Shown here piece by piece: positions 26,109-37,335 of a stretch of DNA of 64,000 bases (its first letter is position 1; every line of letters begins with the position of its first letter). This DNA comes from Baylisascaris procyonis (lineage: Eukaryota; Nematoda; Chromadorea; Rhabditida; Ascarididae), in NCBI GenBank assembly GCA_037389465.1, contig JAZARR010000266.1:682001-746000 (forward strand). The letters are read 5' to 3'. Below the pieces are notes generated by a model. It saw only the letters and a list, made by a program, of their open reading frames with translations. It ran no database searches and was not told the origin of the DNA. A program made the translations under genes and the position numbers.

Positions 26109-29100
26109 CTTAGCATATTCTTGAAGGTGGCCCCTGATTCCATGAGACGGTACCACCGAAACGATTCGTCCCATTTTGCTTAATAGATACTCTATTTGCT
26201 CTTTTTAACTAAATTTTCGTGACCTCTATGGCTCAAAAGGAGCTGATGTTTTTAATCTTCTTATTCCATTGCTTTTGCTCAAATCTATGAAGAGTGTGAT
26301 TGGTAAATGATATGTTCAGTATTGAATCTACGAACAATGATAAATAGATGTCTGCAAACAGGAAATGATAGTATTTATGGACATAAGTCAGAAATTTGCC
26401 AAAATTTTCTAAACTTTTTTAATATGGTGGCAGTTCCAGCATTTGATACGATGGCAAAAAGCTGCAGCAGGTTCTGCATTGGAGAGAAGCAAACCACCTG
26501 GAATGATGAATTTAATATGGATGACACTAGCAGATTTGCACATTTGAATAGATAGAAAGTTCGCTCAGGCATGCTTTTGCGCTCGAGCTGTTAAGCACTG
26601 ATCAAGAAAACTTTGTATAAGCTTCCCGAATATGTAAGACCACTATCAAGATCATCCAAATAGATCAGCACACATCATTTGTCATGAGAATAAAGAAGCC
26701 AGCCAAAGTCAATGGGTGCGGGAAATGAAACAATTCACCGTGAAAAATGGCATTGGAAAGTGAGAACTTTTGATGAAGTCCGCAAAAACGACAAAATAAA
26801 ATTCTCTTGGCTCAGAGGCTTCCTTTACTTGCATGCAAGGAATCTTATACAATTGCAGAAAGAAATGGAAACATGCTAAGAAAAAAGTTGCTGGAAAGGA
26901 GAGAAAAAGCTTTCTCCAGCAATCGTCAGTGCACGCACTTTTTAATGTTTGGCCGCTGCTAATCTCATGCACACGTTTGAGAATATAGCTGGATGCCCAT
27001 CATCAAAAAAATGTGCCGTGATCAAAGATTTTCCTGATTTCGACATTAAATCTAACTCACATTAGAGTAATTCTGAACAAACGGAATCTAATACCAACTT
27101 TGCTGAAATTTTGTGGCATTATAGTTACATCCATCCGATCAAATAATTGTACTTGCTACAGGCAAACGATATGACAAGCTCATTACGTTTGCACTTCAAA
27201 TGATCCTATCGTTCGTACAACGCCACCTAAGCGCCACCCGGTCACCGATTTCCGGGGCTGAAACAGTCAAGAAAATATTGAACTTTCTTGAAACAAGCGA
27301 CATTTGCATGCATCACTGTAGGGCAGATCAGTTGGTCCCAGAACGAAATAGATTAGATGCCTTGCAGAGAAGTCAAAGGAAGCCAAAAGCTCACGGGCAG
27401 AACAATGATTGTCTCGCAAGGTTAGCTTCTGGCAGACTCGAGGAGGCTGTAAAAGTGGTTAAGGTGCTCATACGTTCATTTCATTTTCCATAATACACAT
27501 CTAGAAGTTTCGCACACCCGAGCAGTCTTACGTGCGATCGTCGAAAGAGAAAAGAGGTTTGACAGTGGCGTAAAATTCGCAAGGTGCGAAGACAGCAATA
27601 TCGATGATATAAGTCGTCCTATGAACAGGCTTCTTTAGTGCGCATGCTGCGCTGCATAAATATGAACGATTGTTGCCTCGACACTTGTTTCGGCCAGCAG
27701 ACTATTCGATCATGCCTGGAAAAAAGTTTCAGATCCTGACGAAGATCAGCAACACGAGATTCGGCTAGCGAGGTCATGGACAAGGAGTTCGTTGGATCCC
27801 AATGTTTTACAACTTTTCTCTTTTACCACACAAAGCTCCGCACCACATGATACCAAGTAATATAGAAACTGGGCAGTCTAGTCCATGGGGATGATACCAA
27901 CGTTAAAAGATGAGATTGGTTGGCGCTTCATCACTTCTTTGCGGGATTCTCGTATTTTTGCGTTTCTGAACTTATGGCTGTTAAAGGCTGATGAGCACAT
28001 GTTTTCATTGCACATTTGGGAAACTATGCATATGAACTGAATGATATCCATGCCCCATTTTAAGACTTTGGACGGCACATCTTCAATGAGAGCGAGTTTT
28101 CAATTGCGACAACTTCATTGGTAGGATTCCGCTACTAAGTTGTCATTATATTTTCAGTTCGCTTAACTTGCCCTGCTCATAGCTGTACACTTCGCTGAAA
28201 TCGCATTTTAATTCAATCTTTCATTCTTCTTGTGAAAAATGTTTTGTTTTTTAGCAGTAATACTGCAGTATAGAGAAAATCTTAATGCATGCATTGTTTA
28301 GATATGAACGAACGAGAGCAGCACATATGCATGCGACGTTTGAGAAGAGGTATCAAAGGCAGCCGGAATACTTGAATTTTTGAAAGGGCTTAAGATGTTT
28401 ATGTCAAGCTAAATTGGCGTAAAAAATGCAAAGGCTATGTAATATGTGAACCATTTCCACCCTAAGTAAAGGCGTCGTCAGTCATTCTTCGCATCTGTGC
28501 TGCACCTATTCTTTCCAACACTCGTTCCCTATTTTTTCTGCGTATCTCAGAGAAACTCTTCATTTCGACGTACTGTGTCTAGCATCAGTTACAACATCCA
28601 TATTTGATTAGCTCGCCGCGACGCCGCCATTAAATTCATGTCCACCGCGTCCACATCTCAGCGCTTACAACACTCTCTTTTACAGCACCTTGATACGTGC
28701 AATAATAGCATCACACGCATCGACCATATGACGTAGCCATGTGCTGCAATTCTCTCTTCTTATCTTTCACAGTGAACAACTAAAGCAACCCCTGTCACAG
28801 CATCATCTATAACAACAGCACAAGTGTTCATTCTATTCGACAGAAAGCACCGAAAGTCTTGTGCAGGTAAATCATTTTCCTATGATACATTCGTTCCTTT
28901 TCCGAGCGATTGAATGCAATTTCGCCATTATAGCTATGATAGAAAGATATTTTCACAAGATCCTGAAGGCGTTGAAACGGGTAAGGAAGCGTCGGCATGA
29001 CGTCTTCAAGCAAGTAGCTTCCGTGAGCTGATTCTTGTTAAGATATATACTCCCAACTCTACACTCAAAAAACTTCCACTACTCTTCCGGATGCACACCA

Positions 29101-32047
29101 TGATGAAGTCTATTCACGCACTTGAATATGTGCATGTGTGTCTGCTGTCTGAAAAACTATCGAAGCTAAGCTTCATGTTTATATGCTATAGTTTGGTATG
29201 ATTCCCTCCGAGCAATTCAAGCGATTTTTGTTATTCTTCTCGCCTGCTTGGCCCTTTCCCATCCCTCTCTGTATATCCTCCTTCAGTACTTCCATATTTG
29301 TGTTGGCGTCGGGTTTCAGAACAGGGGGCCAAAATGTCGGATGCCTCTGAACAGGACCCAAAGACCCACTGATTTCGCGAAAATCGGACAAAATCTTTGC
29401 GAGAACCTCTTTCCCCATCTTCATCTTTCAAAATTCTCGATCGGTTTTGTCCTGTTATACAAGTACTTGATCTGAGTGGCGAACGCTTTCAAAATGAGTA
29501 TTGCCTAAGCCACAGTGGCATGATTTCGACCATTTAATGATTCTCTCCGACTGTTCAGAGACCTCTCTACCCAAGCTGATCCTTGATTATGCTCCTATTG
29601 CTTCCTTTTGAGATTTTACTTAATACTATCTGAGCCAATACCTGCAGGATGATGCCGACTCACATTTTGCTTCAGCACAACAAAAAAAAAAAAAAAAAAA
29701 ACAAGAGAAGGTCAAACTGAGGAACTCGCTCAAGAAGAACTTCGGCACCCAAATGCTCATCGAAAGACTCGGTCTGCAGGACAACCACTTTATGCTGGAA
29801 ATAGCTCTACCTGAAGCAGCCGCTTCCTGCAGTGCACTGAAAAGCGCTTTAGCTGGGACCGATTTGCACAAGCCTAATACCCGCTCTGCGATGCAACTAG
29901 AACAACAAGGGAGCACTAAAATTGCCTTTTTATACGCCCAATTTTAGTTCAAAGCACATGTTGGATATGTCAGTGAAGAGCCAGCATAAGATATCCACTT
30001 GTGATCTAGCACTGCAGTGATCACACTTAGTGTGAAGTCTATTCTGATCTCCACATTTACTGTTCTCCACAGATCAACTTATGTGCTCTTTCGCCGCCCC
30101 AGGCGACGTCTGGGGTCTATCTAAGTCGAACTTCGCCCCGTTTATGTCTTTGGTTTGACTCGCCTTTGAGGGCCACGGTGTTCCCCCATCCCTTGCTTGT
30201 GCTTTTGCATATCGGCAGCGATAGAGGGTTGTCTGCTCGCGCCCTCTGCCTACACTCGGTCCTCCTCAACGGTGCTACGGCCAGACATAACAGCTTTTAT
30301 ATAGAATTTGCGCTGTTATAGCATCACTAACTTTTAGCATTAAAGCAGTTGATCTCCATTTAGTGATCGCTAAAGTTCCCTCATTCCAACAAAATCACTG
30401 ATTAAGACTTCAAACGAATTTAGGCTGTCGAGACCGAGAAATATATGTGCAGCATCCTGTAGACAAATTAGAATAAATTGATGCGCTCTTTGTGTTGAAT
30501 TTCATCTGAGAGTTAAACCATCGCAAAGCTATTCCATATATCTGCACATGCATCCAGAAAAAAAAAAGGGAAAAACAAGTCACACAATATCTTAATAGTC
30601 CGTTTTTGGATACAGTTGACGACATGTTGAGTTCACAGAAAGTGACTCGTTTTTAATCTATGCCTGGTTGAATTTATAGCAGAATTTTGAGTTGCACTTC
30701 CAAATATTAATGGTTTGCTCTTGCTGAATCTAAGCGGATTGATAAAATTTGATGATTTAAATGGGTCGATGCTGGCCAATAGTTCAAATTTTTCAAATTC
30801 CATATGAAACCTATAAAATTCGATGATCCCATCCCGAAGTGACCTGGTGGCTAGAAATTCTGCATGAGCCAGGACATTTTTTCATGGTAGAAAATTGAAG
30901 TGAGCCAAACTGGCTTGATTTGCTGGAAAGTGAAGACATCGAAACTTTCTGTTCCGTTTCGTATATGTCAAAACAGTTTTCGAGTGCTTCCAACATATGC
31001 CTGCTTTCCTAGTCTGCACTTTTTCGTGGAAACCCTGACACTTGTGAATAACCCATATCATTTGAGGAGGAAAGGGGAACGAGCAATGTCACCACATGAT
31101 TTCTTCGGAGGTAGCAAACGCGTCACGGTATCTGAAGAGGCGACGTAATACTCCTTTTGATTTTCCTTCACAAATATTATGCCCCTTCACGCACTTGACC
31201 GATCTTTGCTCAAAATTCTGGACTGTTAGTCTTTCCGCAATGGGAAAGTGCACAGTTTCTTGTCTGTGCCCTGTTTGCTTCCTATGCGTATAAAATGACT
31301 TCATTTACAAGCCCCTCAAAGGAAATGTTCCAGGCTCTGGCAAACTATCCGCAGATGAGATCTAAGCTGACGCCTCGCAAATTGCTTCCTTTGGTGCATT
31401 CGATTTCTTTCGCAACGCTCGCCTTCATACTTATAAACCTGCATATGTTTGATTCACAATTCGACGACGGGTCATTATTACATTCAATTGAACTATTATG
31501 ATCATGAAAGTGGGGAACATATACACAGAAAAGTATCGAAGTAATCCCCCGCAGGTTATAGCGGGATATGGGGGTTTTAGACACTTACTGATTTACCAGT
31601 AAAATGTTTTGAAAACAGTAAATGACTAATAAAATTGTATAAGTGGTATGCTCTACTCCCTTCACAGACAAACTGCATTATTTTGTCGCTCGAAATAACT
31701 GAGATTAAAAAATGCTTTTTCACAGGAACTGCAATATTTTTTGGAACTTTTTCTCAGCTGAAATAGTCTAACTTTTCTCTCAGTGAAAGCATTTATTAGT
31801 GCTTTCGATGCTCAAGTTGACAGATATGTAAAGTGCATATGTTTGCCCCATTTTTAGTGGTTCTTTATGCAGTCGATCTCTATGAACAGAGCTTCAAAAT
31901 CTCCATATGATATCACCACTACTACTTAAAATTTGTTGCAAAGCCTTCAGCTCCAACACATAGGCTCATGCTCATTCCTGTAAAAGGCTCCTCCTTGTAG
32001 GCTCACAACAAAATAAACTGCACGCGCATTCCCAAAACCCCTTTATA
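26109..32047. other. Intergenic, no convincing gene
   Basis: About 5.9 kb between the peptidase and the four-pass membrane-protein gene. Three items stand out but cannot be named: a hydrophilic 97-codon + frame at 27200-27493 without clear splice partners; a 20-base poly(A) run followed by an open + frame at 29682-29946; and a GC-rich patch at about 30071-30290. No promoter or RNA gene was recognised. Confidence 0.5.
29682..29946 (+). other. Poly(A) run followed by unassigned open frame
   Basis: Twenty A residues (29682-29701) are followed by an open + frame that reads through the A-run (poly-Lys) into a hydrophilic stretch with KVKLRNSLKKNFGTQ and ALPEAAASCSALKSALAG, ending at TAG. No domain is recognised, and no acceptor/donor pair or start supports a gene. 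It could be a retroposed fragment or chance. Confidence 0.2.
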
Positions 32048-35000
32048 ATGGCTTACGAACAAATAAACTCCCTATTTACACAGAACCATAAGCATGAATT
32101 GCGCATGATGAAGACTGAATCTCAGAACCACTGCTTATATAACCGGTCGGCGAAAAGAGTGGAATCATATTACAGGTCGAAGAAGAAAGGTGGGCGCGAA
32201 GTGGCCATAATAGCTCATAAACCTTCTGGAACTGCAATAAGGAATATGCGTACCGTTGGTGGAGCAGGAATAAATCGATGCTGTAACATCTTAAAGTATC
32301 AGATGACGCAAAAAGTAAGCCTCTTCTTTCATTTGAACCCTCGCAATTTGTGCTGATCACTGAACGACAAATTATTAATATTCAGTTAAATTAAACACAG
32401 TTTAGAAATTTCCTTACTGTACTCGAGCCCTATTTTTACACAAAAATCCCTCTGAAATGATTTGCTCCTGATGAGTGCATGCAAATTTGGGCACTTGACG
32501 CTACTTTTCCAGCCAGTAGCAATGCTCCACAAAACGCTTCCCAAAGTCTTTGGGAAGCACTGTTGGTCTCTCGAAGCATTATGATCTCTCGAAACGTTTG
32601 CCACCTGCTGTACGCCAGCCAACTGTGCAGACTGCTGTATGCATACGTATCTGAAGTTTAGCACCTACGATACGCGACCTGGGCACCAGTTGAACAGAAA
32701 GAAATCGTACTTTGAGACAAGGGAGAGGGAGAGGTGAGGACGAGAGCATTGTTGTAATTAGGTTATCTGAAAGATCGCTGTCAGTTAATTGCGCATCAAT
32801 GGCCAGATATCTGGTTTATAATCATTGGCCCTCAATCGTGCATGCAAATCGTTTCATTTGACCAGCTAAACGTGCCTAACGCAGCATTCGTACAATATAG
32901 TTTAATATGAAGTATAAGTAGGCAAGTCTACATGCAATCGCACTTCGAATTTCACAAAAGTAGTGGTCGATTTTTCATCGTTCGGAATGAAAAGGTTGAT
33001 AACTTGCAGATGGTTACAATAATCGCTTGTGCTGTGCATATTATTTTCACCTTCGTCGTCTTTATTTATCTTAGTGTTTCTGCATCTCTGGCAGCAGTTA
33101 TCCTATTTCCTATTGCGATCGTCGCATATGTAACCTTCTTTCTTGGTATGAAGATGGAAAACGCGAAACTCTTCATACCTTTATTAATCTACCTCGTAAG
33201 CATTACATCCTCGATACATTATCGCATTAATTCGCTAAGTACATGTTTTTTTTTTAGTTATGAGGAGAAACCAAAAAGATGAATGCTCACAGTGTTAATG
33301 ATTAAACATTGAAACAGGTATTCCAGTGACTATCAGAGGAGTTGACAACGAACTAAACAACCTTTAGCTCATGCTTGCCGATTTGTATCTAGTGAAAAAT
33401 GAGGGGGGAGTTGCTTACATACTTCACTTGGGCAAATGAAACAATAAACCGTGGATTGAATGGCAATGAAGGTCAAAGTTACATGACATATTTATAACAT
33501 GCATACAAACACAGACAAGTGCAATAATAGCCTTTAATCAGCTGATTCCTTTGAACTGCTGCTCGCCGACGGTTTCATTCAAATGCTTATATAAGTGATG
33601 TGCTTCTGCTCTCGGGTACAGGTAATTTCCACTGTTGCAGTATCAGCAAACCATAAATAGTATGTAGTAAACGTCAGTTGCAGCACAAAAATATTCATCT
33701 CCAGTTCAGCTAACGAGACAAGGAATCTCCGTTCGAAAGACAAAAATGCGTTTGACAATGGCTATGCGAATACCTTTTGTCTCAGTTATATCAATAGTAA
33801 TTTTCATTCAGGTCGTCCTAACAATATCCCTTATCGTGGGAATCTCTGTGTGTGGAACGATTTTGCACATACGCGAAATATGTCGCAACTCTTGTGGTAA
33901 GTTATTATTATCAATTATTTTCTTATAGAGCGTTTAAGCCACATAATTTGCGAATATCTTCAGAAAAATTTTCCACAACGTGAGCATGTTCAAGACGCTT
34001 GCTGATATGTCCTACAGCAGTGAAATCCCGATTTTTCTATACCACGGCTCTGAGCAGTAGTAAGAGTCAATGCAATTAAAGGTCTCGGAGAATGGAGTTG
34101 ATATCTCGAAGAACTTTCATTGGCTGAATGTACGGCATCCGCTTATTCTGATATTTTTAGAAAGAGGTTATCATATGGAATAGAAGAAAGTAGGAACGTT
34201 GCTAAAAAGCAGTTTGCGGATGTTGAGTTTTCCGGTATGTTTGAGATTTTTATCAGCAGTCATTTGATGGAAAAATGCTATCTACACATAGAAATATGGA
34301 CACAAATTCTGTGTATGAAGCGCATATGCGGTTTTTTTTTCGCTACAAGCAATTATGACATATGCTATGGACGTGGTCATGCAGAACAGAAGGATAGACA
34401 GCTTAGTCGCATCATTGTTTTTTAAACAATTCAACTTTTCAGTTTGTACATTGATATCTAATTAGTGCATACAGTTTTAAAGCCACAAACTATTTCATAT
34501 ATTTTCATGCCCCTATAAGATCTCTTTTAGAAATTTTGTGCTGATGTAGTGATGCTCAATATCATAATACCGGATATTTTTCTCAAAAAAAAATCAACAC
34601 AAATTCTGAGCGGGAAATGTAACAGTTATGAGAAATGCTTTCTGACCCTTTTCGACTTTCTAACAAAATTATGACTAAAACTGCCTGTAATTCGCCCGAA
34701 TGCGGTCGACTGCTGCATTGGCCTAATTTTTTCCCCAGTGCCGCATAGAAATTTTCCATAGAGACCTTTTTTCCTCTAACGTTTCTGAAAGCAAAGAAAT
34801 TGAAAAATGTACGATGTAAGCGATATGTTTCTTTGCAGTTCTGTCCATCAATTATGATCAAGCATAAATAGACAAAAGTAATGCTTCCAAAGTACGACTG
34901 GTTCGACCATTTGCATAAATTTCTTAGAAACTCTTCGTTTTTCAGTAACTAAACCGGTAGCCAACGAACGTTCAGTCTTGTACAGCATATGCAGTTTTTG

Positions 35001-37106
35001 TTGCCTTTAAATGTTTACATATCATTTCGAAATTATACATTATGCCTATCAAATGTAATATCACTACCTAAAGTGGTTACTGGGCAGACAGGTATGATTG
35101 CTAATCGCGACGCATGCAATGCAAACGAATTGGTAGGGAGCGGTTTGGCGAATGCAGCTTTGCACAACGCTCTAAAATGATATTCATATTTCAGCGATTA
35201 ACAGCAAACTCAACTATCCGGCCGCAATTGTGCTTTTATCCCTCGACCTCTGCATCAGCCTTCTACTTTTTTGGCCGATATTTGTTTATTATCGTTTTTT
35301 GCGTAATGAAGCTATGAAACAGTCTGAAGTAGCGAAGTGAGTATTTTCACATATTTTATTGCTTCTTGACGTATTTCACATATTTCACATGTTTAATAAT
35401 ATTTTAATGCATCCCATCTACCCAAACCGAGACGTGCACTAAATGAAATGCGTTACGAATTTTTAAGTAGGGAATGGCAGTGGGTTGTCGGATTTTTTTC
35501 AGTTCACCAAACAAATATCACTGTGGATAACTAACATAATGATATCTTTTGAACTCGAAAGATTTTACAGTAGCACGAATGCGCTTTTGGTTATACACTG
35601 ACAAAGCTTTGTCGTACATAAAGAAAGCATGCCATGCTTCTTTCCAGTAAATCACTAGTCAAGAAATGCACAAGTGTTTTTTACCTGAAGGTAAGTGTTT
35701 GAATGTCACTGAAGGTAACTTTTTTTCCGCACGTCATCAAAATGCACGCTAGGTAATGGATGCATAACAGATTTTAGATGCTTCGATCGATTTCACCACT
35801 TCAATGCCAATGCGTTCACTATAAATTCCTATCTTTGTTGGTGAATACTGTGATTATAATTGATAACAGTATACATGCGACGTATGATGAAAAATTTTGA
35901 CTGACTTCAAGGAGGATGCATTCATTGTCTGCTGTTGCCTGATTGATCACTGCACCTACAGAAGCAGTTCCTTAACAAGCGATTATGCATGGAACATCGC
36001 TGGGCTCAATCAGATCAAGCTAGGAGGAGGTAGAAGGTCGAAAGGAAATTGCAGTGGATAATAATTGCTGCACCGCAAATGAGCAACCCGGTCCATTAAA
36101 CCAACTAACAGCTGTTTCATGGTTTCTTCAAAATCAGTTTATTTTACGACAACATCTGTCAGATTTTCGGACTAAGCTAAAGATGCCGAATGCATTGTGA
36201 TATTTTTATAAGTTAGAACGCCAAAAAATATACGCAACTGTGACTTGAAGTAGGGCAAACAAATGGATGAGGCACAAGTGTTCCACCACTCTTTTCCTTG
36301 ATTACATCAATGAGGGTCAAAATAGAAAAAAAAAATTAATTCGTCCTCTGATGACATCCTTACGCTAACAGATGTGATTTGCTGTGGAAGAACAAAGCTG
36401 ATAACCAACCAGGATAATAGAACTGAATACTAGGAAGTTTTGGAATGGAATATCACCTAATATCATATCATAATTAAAAGCCAGAGGTGGACAACCAAGC
36501 AATAAATTGTCGCTGGTAAGCCAAAGAAGCTATATCGAATTGTGATCTTCTAGGGGAATGTTTACTTTCTTAGTGACGTTTGTTCTTCAATTTTCTTTAT
36601 TGCACTCACTTGTTGCATTCAAGTATGAGTTTGATGGTTTGGATATCTGAATGCTTTGACTGAAAACTGTCACCGTCTCCAGGTGTAGTTCTTGGTGAGG
36701 TAGTGCCGTAGTGATTCCATGCACTCGTAAGTTGGAAAATATGACAATCTGAAGCAATAATATTTGGTAAATGTAGCTATAGTATATTCTCGTGAGCGAC
36801 AATAAATTCGATTTCAGTGAACCGGCATTCCTTCGTCAGACTGCTTACTATGCCTCGTCAAGAAATATGGCAGATCCTATTCGCAGCACTGAACGCATCC
36901 AACATGCTGATCCAGCTGCACTCTACGATACGGTACCATTTGATGGAGACCCTCAACCACGCTCACCATCACACATTATGAATTGGTCATCTGAGATAAA
37001 CAGGAGTGGCACATCGCAATCCACAGCAAGAACACAATATTCAGGAGACTTCTCTGAATCCGACTTGGAACCACATCAACCTTATAGCGAACGAGCCATC
37101 AATTAA
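32048..37106 (+). CDS. Four-pass membrane protein, nematode LAPTM-like topology
   Basis: Five exons joined in consistent phase: 32048-32314, 33010-33195, 33710-33896, 35195-35336 and 36818-37106 (TAA), 356 residues. Donors are GTAAGC, GTAAGC, GTAAGT and GTGAGT; acceptors include TTGCAG and TTTCAG. Exon 1 is a basic cytosolic head ending RCCNILKYQMTQK. Exon 2 gives helices 1 and 2 (IIACAVHIIFTFVVFIYL; LAAVILFPIAIVAYVTFFL) and KLFIPLLIYL. Exon 3 gives a helix around SVISIVIFIQVVLTISLIVG plus Cys in the following loop. Exon 4 gives the last helix (YPAAIVLLSLDLCISLLLFW) followed by charged FLRNEAMKQSEVA. Exon 5 is a hydrophilic Ser/Pro-rich tail (RSPSHIMNWSSE). The layout resembles nematode LAPTM4-like endolysosomal four-helix proteins, but I see no diagnostic motif, so function is open. 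Exon 1 and the exon 3 acceptor (alternative AG 5 bp upstream) are the least certain parts. Confidence 0.7.
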
Positions 37107-37335
37107 CTTTGAACTTTTATCGCTCATATTTGAATGTAAATAAGGGAAGTTGAGATTTGTGTAATTCCTATGACATCTTATCAATGAATAATCAATTTGC
37201 TCACTCGCGTTTATTGCTACCTGATGTCCCTTTACCTTTCTATGTTTTTCCCTTCAAACTCACTATAAGTTGCTGCTATCGCCTGTGATATAAAAGCAAA
37301 TTGGAATGATTTATTGCGTCCATATGAAAGCGCAA
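37107..37335. other. Short convergent intergenic region
   Basis: 229 bp separate the stop codons of the four-pass membrane protein (+) and the chemoreceptor (-). A minus-strand AATAAA lies at 37310-37315, 21 bp past the receptor stop, so the 3' ends may nearly touch or overlap. Confidence 0.6.
37310..37315 (-). terminator. Polyadenylation signal AATAAA of the chemoreceptor gene
   Basis: TTTATT on the plus strand reads AATAAA on the minus strand, 21 bp beyond the TGA at 37336-37338. This is a tight, typical position for a nematode poly(A) signal and supports the chosen last exon. Confidence 0.6.
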
